Shown: positions 26,802 through 36,572, counted from the stretch's first letter. The stretch: DNA of 64,000 bases from Ampullimonas aquatilis (GCF_049675895.1 NZ_CP183834.1:2790001-2854000); one strand, 5' to 3'. The notes: generated by a model not told the origin, from the letters alone. Numbers and translations are program-made.

Positions 26802-28261
26802 TCCAACGCTTATCAAGCTGGAGCCAAGCGGCCGACCTGTCGCAGCCAAACCTGTTTGGACGCTTTCATAAAAAACCGACTCAGGTACTGACACCTCAAC
26901 ACTCACTTATCAGCTGTTTTCGTGCGGCGCGCTTTAGTCAGCGCAAACAAGCCGGTTTTGTCCCAAAACGTCGTCATTTACTCGAAGCCATTGGCGGCTT
27001 GGCACTCACGCTGGGGCTACCTGAAATCAGTTATGGTGCTGGCATTGTGGCAGTCCGTGTCTGGCCAGCCAAGGATTACACCCGCGTCACGCTGGAATCG
27101 GACGGAGCCTTGCAATATAGCCATCAGTTGGTCGATTCGCCACCGCGCCTGGTAGTGGATATTACCGGCCTGCAACTGAGCCCCACGCTCAAGGAGCTGG
27201 TATCAAAAATTCGTACCGATGATCCCTATGTGCGTCAGGTACGGGTCGGGCAATTTCAGCCCGGTGTGGTCAGGCTGGTGTTTGATCTTAAAACTCATGT
27301 CAAACCGCAGGTATTTGAACAAGCACCGATCGGCCAATACCGTAACCGGCTACTCTTTGATCTTTATCCTGAAGTGGATAACGATCCCCTACTGGGTTTT
27401 CTGGAAGATCAGGAACGCCGTGAAAAAGAGGGTAATCCAAAGTCACTCAATACGCCGCAAGGCAAGTCGATTGACAAGCTGGACAAGGAGATCGCCAATA
27501 GTGCGGGCAATCGCAACGAGACCAATCGCGATGGCAATGCCAACAACACCACGCGCATGATCACCATTGCGCTTGACCCTGGCCACGGCGGTGAGGATCC
27601 AGGCGCTGTGGGTAAAGCCGGTAGTTATGAAAAAAATGTGGTGCTCTCGATTGCCCGTCGACTTAAGCAAAAAATCGAATTGGAACCCAATATGCGCGTT
27701 GCCTTGACACGCGACGCCGATTACTTTGTACCCTTGGGTTCACGGGTACAAAAAGCACGACGGTTGCAGGCCGATCTGTTTGTTTCGATTCATGCCGACG
27801 CGTTTGTGGATGCCAATGCCCGCGGCTCGTCGGTATTTGCGCTCAGTGAAAGCGGTGCGTCGTCGTCATCGGCGCGCTGGCTGGCCAAAAAGGAAAATTC
27901 TGCCGACTTGATTGGTGGAGTGAATCTATCAGGTCAGGATCGCCATGTCGCCGAAGTATTGCTCGACTTATCCACCACCGCACAAATCAATGAAAGCCTG
28001 AAGATCGGCCGCTCGGTACTCAATTCCATCGGCAACCTCAATACCCTGCACAGCAAGGGCGTGGAACAGGCCAGTTTTGCGGTGCTCAAGGCACCCGATA
28101 TTCCCAGCATCCTGATTGAAACCGCGTTCATTTCCAACCCCGCCGAAGAAGCCAAACTCAACGACGAGGATTATCAGGATCAACTCGCCGAAGCGATTAT
28201 TCACGGCATTCGTCGCTACTTCAGCAAAAACCCGCCACCTGCTAAAAATCGCGCCATATAG
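26762..28261 (+). CDS. amiC: N-acetylmuramoyl-L-alanine amidase (AMIN + Amidase_3)
   Basis: This enzyme cleaves septal peptidoglycan cross-bridges from the glycan during cell separation. The start at ATG 26762 gives 499 residues. After a basic N-terminal stretch there is a signal-like segment at about residues 70-95 (KRRHLLEAIGGLALTLGL), possibly Tat-type. An AMIN domain follows (about 95-195), then a charged linker, then the Amidase_3 zinc domain with DPGHGGEDPGA, YEKNVV, SIHADAF and LIETAFISN. The unusually long basic region before the signal segment suggests that the true start may be further in. Genes order queG, tsaE, amiC is typical. Confidence 0.93.
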   Translation: MAKHAPGTFYQRLIQRLSSWSQAADLSQPNLFGRFHKKPTQVLTPQHSLISCFRAARFSQRKQAGFVPKRRHLLEAIGGLALTLGLPEISYGAGIVAVRVWPAKDYTRVTLESDGALQYSHQLVDSPPRLVVDITGLQLSPTLKELVSKIRTDDPYVRQVRVGQFQPGVVRLVFDLKTHVKPQVFEQAPIGQYRNRLLFDLYPEVDNDPLLGFLEDQERREKEGNPKSLNTPQGKSIDKLDKEIANSAGNRNETNRDGNANNTTRMITIALDPGHGGEDPGAVGKAGSYEKNVVLSIARRLKQKIELEPNMRVALTRDADYFVPLGSRVQKARRLQADLFVSIHADAFVDANARGSSVFALSESGASSSSARWLAKKENSADLIGGVNLSGQDRHVAEVLLDLSTTAQINESLKIGRSVLNSIGNLNTLHSKGVEQASFAVLKAPDIPSILIETAFISNPAEEAKLNDEDYQDQLAEAIIHGIRRYFSKNPPPAKNRAI

Positions 28262-28499
28262 GAATACTCACGAGGTGTATATTAAAATATAGCCTTGTAC
28301 AGTGCATTAATAAATGATCTGTTTTTATACACCCATATAGTATATTTAATTACCAAACTGCCATAATCATGCTGCTGACTTCATTGAGAGTCCATTGGAC
28401 CAAAAAAATGTAACAGTGATTCACAGTGTCAGCGCAATTGGCGCAAGCTTCGTTATACAAACATGGCTTGCCTGATGCAGCCGCTTGCTGGAGATCAAC

Positions 28500-28940
28500 A
28501 TGAACAAGAAAATCCTCATTACCTTGCTGACCCCGCTGACCCTGTGGGGTAGTGTCACCGCACATGCCAATGACCAAGTACTCGGTGCCATTGTGGGTGC
28601 TGGCGCTGGTGCATTGATTGGCCGCAATGTCGGTGGCCCGAATGGCGCAGTGGTCGGTGGTGCATTAGGGGCTGCCGTCGGTGCCTCAGCCACGCGTCCC
28701 TATTATGGCGGTGGTTACAACAACAGTTACAGTGCTGGCTACGTCAATGGTGGTTACTATCCACCCCCACCCCGTCCGGTTTATGTGATGCCGCCTGAGC
28801 CGGTCTATTACCAACCTGCGCCACGCATTGTGTACCCGGCTCCGATGTATATGGCACCCCCGCCACCACCGGTATATGTGGTTCCGGCACCCGGCTATTA
28901 CTATGGCCGCCCACATTACGGGCATCATCGCGGCTGGTAA
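28500..28940 (+). CDS. Glycine-zipper 2TM-like secreted protein, copy 1
   Basis: A 146-residue protein with a signal peptide (residues 1-22, ending AHA) and a glycine zipper (AIVGAGAGALIGRNVGGPNG then VVGGALGAAVG). The rest is rich in Pro and Tyr (YYPPPPRPVYV, YYQPAPRIVYPAP) and ends in a His-rich tail. The family is found in outer-membrane lipoproteins and envelope proteins, but this one lacks a lipobox. No specific function can be assigned. A homologous gene follows at 29153, so the pair is a tandem duplication. The two signal peptides and zippers are nearly identical, while the tails diverge. Confidence 0.85.
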   Translation: MNKKILITLLTPLTLWGSVTAHANDQVLGAIVGAGAGALIGRNVGGPNGAVVGGALGAAVGASATRPYYGGGYNNSYSAGYVNGGYYPPPPRPVYVMPPEPVYYQPAPRIVYPAPMYMAPPPPPVYVVPAPGYYYGRPHYGHHRGW

Positions 28941-28970
28941 GCCACTCAAGCATGCATTAGCTTCAAACTC

Positions 28971-28997
28971 AAGGGTACGCAAGTGCCCTTTTGTTTT
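28971..28997 (+). terminator. Rho-independent terminator after glycine-zipper gene 1
   Basis: An 8-base-pair stem AAGGGTAC/GTGCCCTT with one G·T pair closes a GCAA tetraloop, followed by TTGTTTT. Confidence 0.75.
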
Positions 28998-29152
28998 GGT
29001 GCCTGTGCCAAATATCAAATCCTAATATTGAATCCAGAGAGCTTGGTTACAACTTAATTGTTAATGGCCCTCTATTTTGTCATCCATCCACTCCCCCCAC
29101 CGTTATTGGCTTAACGCAGCGCATTGTGCGGCTGGCGTGAAGGAGATAAGAA

Positions 29153-29653
29153 ATGAAAAAACGGATTGTCTTGGGTTTATTGGTACCGATGGCTTTGGCG
29201 GCAACGGTACCCGCCATGGCCAATGATCAACTGATTGGCGCATTGCTAGGCGCAGGTGCCGGTGTACTGATTGGCCGCAATATGGGCGGACAAGATGGCG
29301 CGGTGGTAGGTGGTGCATTGGGAGCAGCCGTAGGCGCTTCGGTCACTCGCACCCATTATGAAGGTGGCCGTGGCGGCTATGAAGGCCGGACTGGCTACGA
29401 AGGTCGTGGTGGCTATGAGAATCGTGGTGGTTACTATCCGCAACAACGTCCGGTATATCGCGAGGTGCCGCAAGTGTATTATCAACCCGCGCCACGCGTT
29501 ATTTATCCCGCACCCCAAATTGTGTACAGCCAGCCACAACCGGTCTACTACGATAACGATCAAGGCTATCGTTATCAATATCGTCCCGAATATCGGGATG
29601 GTTATGGCGAACGTGAACATTGCGAGCCACACCGCCATCGCTATGACTGGTAA
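29153..29653 (+). CDS. Glycine-zipper 2TM-like secreted protein, copy 2
   Basis: A 166-residue paralogue of the preceding gene with a clear ribosome site (AAGGAGATAAG). It has a signal peptide (ending AMA), then the zipper ALLGAGAGVLIGRNMGGQDG and VVGGALGAAVG. The tail starts with short repeats GGYEGRTGYEGRGGYENRGGY (cut in pieces GGYEGR, TGYEGR, GGYENR) and goes on with YYQPAPRVIYPAP, close to copy 1. It ends with a charged, histidine-rich segment (HCEPHRHRYDW). Likely an envelope protein; function unknown. It has its own terminator, so the two copies are separate transcription units. Confidence 0.85.
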   Translation: MKKRIVLGLLVPMALAATVPAMANDQLIGALLGAGAGVLIGRNMGGQDGAVVGGALGAAVGASVTRTHYEGGRGGYEGRTGYEGRGGYENRGGYYPQQRPVYREVPQVYYQPAPRVIYPAPQIVYSQPQPVYYDNDQGYRYQYRPEYRDGYGEREHCEPHRHRYDW

Positions 29654-29680
29654 AACTTCAAGTCATTAAGCTGATACCGC

Positions 29681-29709
29681 TCAGGCACCTACGGGTGCCT
29701 GAACTTTTT
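29681..29709 (+). terminator. Rho-independent terminator after glycine-zipper gene 2
   Basis: A perfect 9-base-pair stem TCAGGCACC/GGTGCCTGA closes a TACG tetraloop and is followed by ACTTTTTA. Confidence 0.85.
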
Positions 29710-29774
29710 ATAGCACCGGTTGACAGCATATCGACTGGCACTGCTAAGATGATGCCATTGCTCAGGAGAAGATA

Positions 29775-30674
29775 ATGAAATGGGAAGGCGATCGGGAAAG
29801 TGACAATATTGAAGACCGGCGTGATATGGATAGCGGCGGCGGTGGGGGCGGATTACCTTTTGGTGGTGGTCGCTCAATTGGTTTAGGTACCGTTGCCATT
29901 GCGCTGGTAGCCTCGCTGGTATTTGGGGTCAATCCCCTATCCGTCCTCAATATGCTGGCAGGCGGTGGCGGTGATGCGGCGGTACAAAGTGCTCCCGATG
30001 CTCGCTATGAACAGGCTCCATCTGAAGTCCATGACACCATGGCCAAATTTGTCGCAGTGGTTTTGGCCGATACCGAAGACACCTGGCAAGCCATTTTCAA
30101 AAGCCAGGGCAAGCAGTATCAAAACCCCAAACTGGTTTTGTTTACCGGCTCCACCCCGACTGCTTGCGGCACTGGTCAATCAGCAGCAGGTCCCTTTTAT
30201 TGCCCGGCTGATCAAAAAGTGTATATTGACCTGCGTTTTTACGAGCTCATGAAACAACGTTTTCATGCACCTGGCGACTTTGCCCAAGCCTATGTCATCG
30301 CTCATGAAGTCGGCCATCATGTTCAAAATCTGCTCGGTATCAGTGGCAAGGTAGACGCCATGCGCCGTCGCGTCAGCGAAACCGAATACAACGCCTTGTC
30401 GGTTCGCCTGGAATTACAGGCTGATTGCCTGGCGGGCGTATGGGCCAATCACACTCAAGAAACCAAGCAATTTCTTGAACAGGGTGACATTGAGGAAGCA
30501 CTCAATGCAGCCACCGCCATTGGCGACGACACCCTGCAAAAGCAATCGCAAGGTTATGCTGTACCTGAAACCTTTACACATGGCTCTTCTGCGCAGCGAG
30601 TCCGCTGGTTTAAGCAAGGCATGGACTCCGGCGATATGAATCAATGTAACACCTTTCAAAGCAAGCAACTCTAA
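29775..30674 (+). CDS. Neutral zinc metallopeptidase, YpfJ type
   Basis: A 299-residue membrane-anchored protein of the putative neutral zinc metallopeptidase family (YpfJ/KPN_00481 type). The N-terminus is acidic and Gly-rich (MDSGGGGGGLPFGGGR), followed by one membrane helix (IGLGTVAIALVASLVFGV) and an extracytoplasmic domain containing the zinc motif HEVGHHVQ and the downstream LELQADCLAGVWA, where the glutamate is the likely third ligand. A cysteine pair (CGTGQSAAGPFYC) is conserved in the family. The substrate is not known. Confidence 0.92.
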   Translation: MKWEGDRESDNIEDRRDMDSGGGGGGLPFGGGRSIGLGTVAIALVASLVFGVNPLSVLNMLAGGGGDAAVQSAPDARYEQAPSEVHDTMAKFVAVVLADTEDTWQAIFKSQGKQYQNPKLVLFTGSTPTACGTGQSAAGPFYCPADQKVYIDLRFYELMKQRFHAPGDFAQAYVIAHEVGHHVQNLLGISGKVDAMRRRVSETEYNALSVRLELQADCLAGVWANHTQETKQFLEQGDIEEALNAATAIGDDTLQKQSQGYAVPETFTHGSSAQRVRWFKQGMDSGDMNQCNTFQSKQL

Positions 30675-30797
30675 GCCACTGTTTTTAAATAACTTTGATT
30701 TAGAATAAGCCAATTCTTACACACGCAAAAGAATTTGTGCATTGCAAAATAATTTGAAGAAGCGTAAGGTGAAGCCATGATTTGACATGGCAACCAG

Positions 30798-31991
30798 GTG
30801 ACCATCATGGTCTTACGGCAACACCCTCACGCAATCCGAACTTTGTCTGCGCAATCTGCCAGCGTGACTTGTGTCACCGTGACTTACGGTGAGCGCTGGC
30901 ACTACCTGCAGCAGGTTTTACAAGCGCTGGTGCAACATCACGACAATCTTGATCACATCATCGTGGTCAACAATGGCAGTTCCCAAGCCATTGACGATCT
31001 GATTGAACAACACTTTCCTGGTCAGGCCATCACCACCATTAACCTGGCGAGCAATACTGGTTCAGCTGGCGGTTTTCATATTGGCATGGAGGCGGCCTAT
31101 CGCGATCAGTCAGACTATATCTGGTTGCTGGATGACGATACTGTCCCTCAGGCTCACGCCCTGCAATATTTGCTCGACCACTGTCTGGCGCAAGATCATC
31201 CAGATCAACATGCCGCATTTTGTGATCGACCTGATTTAAGTGATCCCAGCCATACGTCATCACCCCAGGCGGCCAGCTGGCAAACCGACAGCTTTCTGGG
31301 CTTTGATATTTTTGATCGCTTGGGACGCCTGCAAAACCGCATCAGACAAAAACTCAGCGGCCGAGATAAGCCGCATGCAATTCCAGCAATCAGCCAGATC
31401 CAAATCGAGCCTACCGCGTTTACTGCTGATAAAAAGGCGATCAAGGCAGACTATGCCCCATACGGCGGCTTGCTCTTTCCGCGTCGTTGGATTGAGCGAA
31501 TCGGTTTACCGAATATTGCGCTGCATACCTATGAGGATGATATCGATTTCACCTTACGTATGACCGACCTGGGTAAGCAAATCTGGTTGGTGCCTCAAGC
31601 CCGGTTGAGTGATCTGGAAACCGACTGGAATCGACAAACTTACCGGCTGCGCCAATGGCTGATGCAAGGTGTCGACTTGGGTCGTCTGTACTATGTGGTA
31701 CGCAATCGAAGTTGGCTCGAACAGAAACGTCAACACTATCCATTACGGCACTTGGCCAATCAGTGGTTTTATCTGACCTATCTGGCCATGCTTGGTTTGT
31801 TTAAGGAACACCATCCCATCATCATGGGGCGTCGCTTGAAGTTGATTCACAGTGCCATCCAGGATGCCCGCCATAATCGTATGGGCGCACGTCATGAATT
31901 GCTTAGTCAGGCAGATGTCATGGGACTTAGCCAACATCAGGATCAATCAAAGTCATCAAGCTCGCGTTACCACCTGCCGCAGCAGTATTAA
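30798..31991 (+). CDS. Family 2 glycosyltransferase (rhamnosyl/galactofuranosyl type)
   Basis: A 397-residue cytoplasmic or membrane-associated GT-A glycosyltransferase. The nucleotide-sugar fold shows VTVTYGERWHYLQQVLQAL, VVNNGSSQ, SNTGSAGGFHIGM and the metal-binding WLLDDDT. Mid-region motifs YGGLLFPRRWIERIG and YEDDIDFTLRM match the rhamnosyl- and galactofuranosyltransferase subgroup. The start is GTG 30798 or ATG 30807. It stands alone rather than in an LPS cluster. Its 3' end overlaps the end of putA on the other strand by 65 bases. Confidence 0.88.
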   Translation: MTIMVLRQHPHAIRTLSAQSASVTCVTVTYGERWHYLQQVLQALVQHHDNLDHIIVVNNGSSQAIDDLIEQHFPGQAITTINLASNTGSAGGFHIGMEAAYRDQSDYIWLLDDDTVPQAHALQYLLDHCLAQDHPDQHAAFCDRPDLSDPSHTSSPQAASWQTDSFLGFDIFDRLGRLQNRIRQKLSGRDKPHAIPAISQIQIEPTAFTADKKAIKADYAPYGGLLFPRRWIERIGLPNIALHTYEDDIDFTLRMTDLGKQIWLVPQARLSDLETDWNRQTYRLRQWLMQGVDLGRLYYVVRNRSWLEQKRQHYPLRHLANQWFYLTYLAMLGLFKEHHPIIMGRRLKLIHSAIQDARHNRMGARHELLSQADVMGLSQHQDQSKSSSSRYHLPQQY

Positions 31992-34900
31992 TGGTGACAA
32001 CACGCTCATGCATGAGTTGATAGAGCGGATAGTGGCTTGGCGGTTTGATTGAATTTGCAATATCTGGATGAGTCGTGGCGTGTTTCATTGGCGTCACCAG
32101 GGCCAACAAATCACCACTGCGCAGAATAGCAATATCTGCCAGTACCTTTTGCAGCTTCAGCAAATCAGCACCTTGATGCGCCGACATGATAGCGGCTGGA
32201 TTTTCTTTCAGAATGATCGTTGATAAATCCAGCCAGCCATCACCGGCAACAAACTGGACTGGTAATCCCGCAGGTGCGGGAGCGGATCGTAATAAGGTTT
32301 TCAATCCTTCAGGAATGAAGGCTTGATTGCATGTCGCCAAGACCGCCAACAACTGCTGATTGAGATCAGCCAAATCCGGCCCAAGACATAAAATTTTGCT
32401 ACGTGGATGCAGGTGATATCGATTACTTTCTCCAGTTGGCCCTGCCAATAACTCGCCGTCACTCAATGGCAACATCGGATGTTGCGTCAGCAAGCGATAC
32501 AGATACAAGGGTCCACCGGCTTTTGGGCCGGTGCCAGATAAACCTTCACCGCCAAAAGGTTGCACACCCACCACGGCGCCGGTCATGCTTCGGTTGATAT
32601 ATAAATTTCCAACTTGTGCCGTTGCTTCAACTAATTGACAAGTGCTTTCCAAGCGACTCTGCAAGCCCATCGTCAGGCCATAGTCAAGCCGATTGATATC
32701 CCTGAGCAGCTTTGGCAAGGTACTGCGAGCAAAGCGCAGCACATGCAATACCGGACCAAAAACCTCCTGCTTGAGTAGGCTCAAATCATCTACTTCAATC
32801 AACGTTGGTAAAAGATGGCTTGCTGAATTGCTGGCAGATTCATCCAAATAACCTGCCTGAACTACCCGGCAACCGGCTTCTTTCATGTGCTCAATGTGTA
32901 CTTGAATCGAGTCGCAGGCACTGCTATCAATTAATGGTCCGATATCCGTTGCCAGCAGTGCAGGATCGCCCACCTGCAACTGTGCCATTGCACCTTCGAG
33001 CAGATCAATGATTGGCTTAGCCACCTCCTCCTGCAAAGCCAGAATGCGTGCCGAAGAGCAGCGCTGACCGGCACTATCAAACGCACTCATCATTGCATCA
33101 GCCACAACCTGCTCGGCCAAGGCCGAGGCATCCACCAGCATGGCATTCTGTCCGCCGGTTTCAGCGATCAACATGACGGGCTGACCACGACAATCCAATC
33201 GTTGCGCCAAGGATTGCTGAATCAAACTAGCCACCTGGGTTGAGCCTGTAAAAAGTACCCCCTGCACTCGCGCATCGGCCACCAGGCATGCCCCCACCGT
33301 CTCACCAGCGCCGCATAATAACTGTACGACATCGGAAGGAAAACCAACCTCATGGAGCAAGGCGATGATCTGTTGCGCAATCCGTGGCGTTTGCTCTGCT
33401 GGCTTGGCAAGCACTGTATTGCCTGCAGCCAAGGCCGCACTGACTTGCCCAAGCAGAATACTCAATGGAAAATTCCATGGACTGATGCACAGCACCAGCC
33501 CGCGAGGGATATGGGTAGCACCATCCCATTGCCGAATTTGAGCGGCGTAATAACGCAAAAAATCAATCGCCTCTCGTACCTCACCTACGGCATTGGGCAA
33601 GGTCTTGTGCGCCTCAAAAACCAATAGGGCAACAAACTGTTGCCAGCGCGACTGTAATCGCTCTGCAGCACACAACAGCAATTGTGCACGTTGGCTCGCT
33701 GTCTGTTGACGCCAGTCACTTGCAGCATGCTGCCCTTTGCGCAAAGCATCATCAATAGTTGATTGACTGACCTCTTCGACCAGAACTGCTTCAGATTGAA
33801 GGCGCATCAATTCATTTTTTAAATGAAGGCTTAACCCTTCACATTGACGTGCATTGGAGAAATCAAAACCAGCTGCATTGACTCTTGCCTGACCATAAAG
33901 TTGACTCGGCAAAGGTATGGCGGGATGCGGATGTCCCTGGCTGGCATAGGTCAGCTCGATTGGGTCTTGCAGCAAACCATCCAACGATAAAGTGCTATCT
34001 GACAGTTGATTGACAAACGAAGTGTTCGCCCCGTTTTCCAATAACCTTCTGACCAGATAGGCCAACAAGGTCTCATGCGATCCAACGGGCGCATAAATAC
34101 GGCAATGACGTTTGAGATGAGCGTTGCCGACCACCTGGCTGTATAAAGCTTCCCCCATGCCATGCAAGCATTGAAATTCATATTGCCCATCCGACTGATA
34201 ATCTGGAAAAGCCTGCTCTGCCATCTGATAGACCATGGCCAGCGTGAGTGCATTGTGGGTCGCAAACTCGGCGTAAATTTGCTTTGGTGCTGCCAATAAT
34301 TTCTGGGCACAAACCAGGTAGCTGACATCGGTATGTGCCTTGCGCGTGAACACCGGGTAATCCACCTGGCCCTCCTGCTGGGTGCGCTTGATCTCGGCAT
34401 CCCAATAAGCCCCTTTGACCAGGCGGATCATCAGGCGATGCTCGGTACGAGTGGCCAAATCAATCAACCGGTCAATCACATAGGGCGCGCGTTTTTGATA
34501 AGCCTGTACAACAAAGCCAATACCTTGCCAGCCTTGCAGACCTGGCGCTTCACACAAGGCTTTGAGTAGACATAGTGATAATTCCAGGCGTTCTGATTCT
34601 TCGGCATCGATATGCAAACCGATTTCATATTCACGCGCCAATTCAGCCAGGGACAGAAGCCTGGGCCATAACTCGCTCATGACACGTACTTGCTGCGAGG
34701 GCTGGTAACGCGGATGCAGGGCAGACAGCTTGATGGAGATACCAGCCGATCGATACACACCCTGACCTTGATGTTTGCGGCCGATGGCATGAATGGCCTC
34801 AGTATAAGCAGCCGTATAACGATCGGCATCCGGCGCCGTCATGGCGGCTTCACCCAGCATATCAAAAGAATAGGAGAAACCTTGCTGCTCCCAATGACTG

Positions 34901-35418
34901 GCATGCTGCAAGGCATCGTCAATGGTCTGGCCAGCGACAAACTGCTTGCCCAACAGTTTGATGGCATGTTCCACGGCCTGCCGAATCAGGGATTCACCAC
35001 CGAGCTGCACCAGCTTGCTGCCAATGATCAGCCCCCAGGTGGCTGCCTGCATGGTCAAGGAAGTGGCATGACCGACGTGTTCAATCCAGTTGCCCTGCAA
35101 TAGCTGGTCATGAATCAGCGCGTCGCGGGTGGGCTTATCAGGAATGCGCAACAGGGCTTCAGCCAAACTCATCAAGGCTTTGCCCTCCTGACTGGACAGG
35201 GCAAACTCTTGCATCAGCGCCTGCACCAGACTATCGCCCTGTTGCTGCTGATGCCGTCTTAAATTGGTGACGATTTCTCGGGAAAGCGCATTGGCCGCTT
35301 CGGCCCGATGTTGATCATGCCGCCAACTGCGTAATAAATCGTGCACACAGTCAGCCTCGGCACGCCGATGTGCGTTACTGATGGCAAGCAGCAAGGCAGC
35401 AGTCACTTTGGCCTCCAA
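31927..35418 (-). CDS. putA: Bifunctional proline dehydrogenase / P5C dehydrogenase without DNA-binding domain
   Basis: PutA oxidises proline to glutamate in two steps: an FAD-dependent proline dehydrogenase and an NAD-dependent aldehyde dehydrogenase with substrate channelling. The 1163 residues begin directly with the α-helical arm (EADCVHDLLRSW); the N-terminal ribbon-helix-helix of trifunctional PutA is missing, so it should not repress its own gene. The PRODH barrel (about 130-470) has LVKGAYWDAEIK. The P5CDH domain (about 520-980) has the catalytic cysteine in SAGQRCSSAR. A C-terminal ALDH-like domain ends in NTAAAGGNASLM, the conserved flap of long PutAs. It is divergent from a secretin-like gene. 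Confidence 0.95.
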   Translation of the reverse strand: MEAKVTAALLLAISNAHRRAEADCVHDLLRSWRHDQHRAEAANALSREIVTNLRRHQQQQGDSLVQALMQEFALSSQEGKALMSLAEALLRIPDKPTRDALIHDQLLQGNWIEHVGHATSLTMQAATWGLIIGSKLVQLGGESLIRQAVEHAIKLLGKQFVAGQTIDDALQHASHWEQQGFSYSFDMLGEAAMTAPDADRYTAAYTEAIHAIGRKHQGQGVYRSAGISIKLSALHPRYQPSQQVRVMSELWPRLLSLAELAREYEIGLHIDAEESERLELSLCLLKALCEAPGLQGWQGIGFVVQAYQKRAPYVIDRLIDLATRTEHRLMIRLVKGAYWDAEIKRTQQEGQVDYPVFTRKAHTDVSYLVCAQKLLAAPKQIYAEFATHNALTLAMVYQMAEQAFPDYQSDGQYEFQCLHGMGEALYSQVVGNAHLKRHCRIYAPVGSHETLLAYLVRRLLENGANTSFVNQLSDSTLSLDGLLQDPIELTYASQGHPHPAIPLPSQLYGQARVNAAGFDFSNARQCEGLSLHLKNELMRLQSEAVLVEEVSQSTIDDALRKGQHAASDWRQQTASQRAQLLLCAAERLQSRWQQFVALLVFEAHKTLPNAVGEVREAIDFLRYYAAQIRQWDGATHIPRGLVLCISPWNFPLSILLGQVSAALAAGNTVLAKPAEQTPRIAQQIIALLHEVGFPSDVVQLLCGAGETVGACLVADARVQGVLFTGSTQVASLIQQSLAQRLDCRGQPVMLIAETGGQNAMLVDASALAEQVVADAMMSAFDSAGQRCSSARILALQEEVAKPIIDLLEGAMAQLQVGDPALLATDIGPLIDSSACDSIQVHIEHMKEAGCRVVQAGYLDESASNSASHLLPTLIEVDDLSLLKQEVFGPVLHVLRFARSTLPKLLRDINRLDYGLTMGLQSRLESTCQLVEATAQVGNLYINRSMTGAVVGVQPFGGEGLSGTGPKAGGPLYLYRLLTQHPMLPLSDGELLAGPTGESNRYHLHPRSKILCLGPDLADLNQQLLAVLATCNQAFIPEGLKTLLRSAPAPAGLPVQFVAGDGWLDLSTIILKENPAAIMSAHQGADLLKLQKVLADIAILRSGDLLALVTPMKHATTHPDIANSIKPPSHYPLYQLMHERVVTINTAAAGGNASLMTLIDPDVG

Positions 35419-35424
35419 GGTAAG

Positions 35425-36297
35425 ATGCTTTATCCTATCGTAAATACCGACTTAAATCCAAGCCACGCATCATCACCTTATCGGAAACACAGCTTGTTTG
35501 ATTTCATCACCAACTTCTTGCAAACATCGTGCCGCTGGCTCATGGCCAGTTTGCTGCTGCCTGTATGCTGCTGGGCACAGACTCTGGAAATCATTGAGCT
35601 AAAACATCGCCCTGCCAATGAAATCATGCCGATTGCAGCACAGCTCCTGCCACCGGGCAGCACCGTCACGGGCAATGGTTTTACCCTTTTTGTGCGTACC
35701 ACGCCCAGCAGTCTGGCTGATTTACGTCGAGTGATTGCCAATCTGGATGTACAACAAAAACGCCTGCTGATTTCAGTACAACAAGGCGGCGCGATTGAGT
35801 CGGACCGTCAATCCCTGCAAGGCCGCGGTGTAGTCAGCTCACAGGGCAGCTCGGTGGAGCTGCGTGGCAATAGTCGCACCCTGTCGAGCAATCAGGGTGT
35901 TTCCCAGCAGGTACAGGTCATGGAAGGTGGTGTTGCCTATATTGCCAACCATAGCGCCCGCCTGATCAGCCAGCCCAATGTCGCCATCGTCAATGGCGGT
36001 GCCTATTACAACGAGACGGTCGTCCCCCAACAGGCCAGTACAGGGTTTTATGTACGGCCACGCGTCAATGGCGACAATGTGGTGCTGGAAATCTCGACGC
36101 AGCGAGAAGCCTTTACCAACCAAAATCAGGTCAATGGCATGCAAACCAATTCGGTTGTCAGTGGCCGCCTGGGCGAATGGATTGAGCTGGGTGGTGTCGA
36201 CGAATCAGCCAGTTACAGTGGCCGCGGCATCGCCTCGACCACCAGCTCCAGTCAGGCGGGAAGCAGCAGTGTGCGGGTTCGCGTCGATGTAAATTGA
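35425..36297 (+). CDS. Small secretin-domain periplasmic protein
   Basis: The product resembles the secretin/NolW short domain family: an N-domain with IIELKHRPANEIMPIAAQLLPPG and VRTTPSSLADLRRVIANLD, then a Gln/Ser-rich stretch, and a C-terminal part with VRPRVNGDNVVLEIS and GRLGEWIELGG, similar to the strands preceding a secretin pore. At about 290 residues it is far too short for a full secretin. A signal-like segment (WLMASLLLPVCCWA) lies well inside the frame, so the real start may be TTG 35494 or ATG 35542 rather than ATG 35425, six bases from the divergent putA start. No secretion-system genes surround it. Function unknown. Confidence 0.7.
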   Translation: MLYPIVNTDLNPSHASSPYRKHSLFDFITNFLQTSCRWLMASLLLPVCCWAQTLEIIELKHRPANEIMPIAAQLLPPGSTVTGNGFTLFVRTTPSSLADLRRVIANLDVQQKRLLISVQQGGAIESDRQSLQGRGVVSSQGSSVELRGNSRTLSSNQGVSQQVQVMEGGVAYIANHSARLISQPNVAIVNGGAYYNETVVPQQASTGFYVRPRVNGDNVVLEISTQREAFTNQNQVNGMQTNSVVSGRLGEWIELGGVDESASYSGRGIASTTSSSQAGSSSVRVRVDVN

Positions 36298-36572
36298 AAA
36301 ACCTGGACGATAAAATGTGCCTCGCCAGGCCGCCAAGCGCCAATCTGCACGGGCTTTTTGCCAAAAACCGCAGCCACCGGCCCTTTCAAGGCATCGCTCA
36401 GGTGCATCAATAAAGGGGCTTGTAAGACACCTTTTCACTGTCAAAACTGTCTATTTATTTCAACAATCACCAGCCAACAATGGCTATCAACCACCACTTA
36501 GTCCAATAAATTTGCCTTTCCTGCTAACTCACAGGACAATCGTCGTTTTGCAGTCCCTATAACTCTAATCAC
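36298..36572. other. Intergenic space, 275 bases
   Basis: No gene, terminator or recognisable operator was found between the secretin-like gene and the secreted hydrolase gene. Confidence 0.5.
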
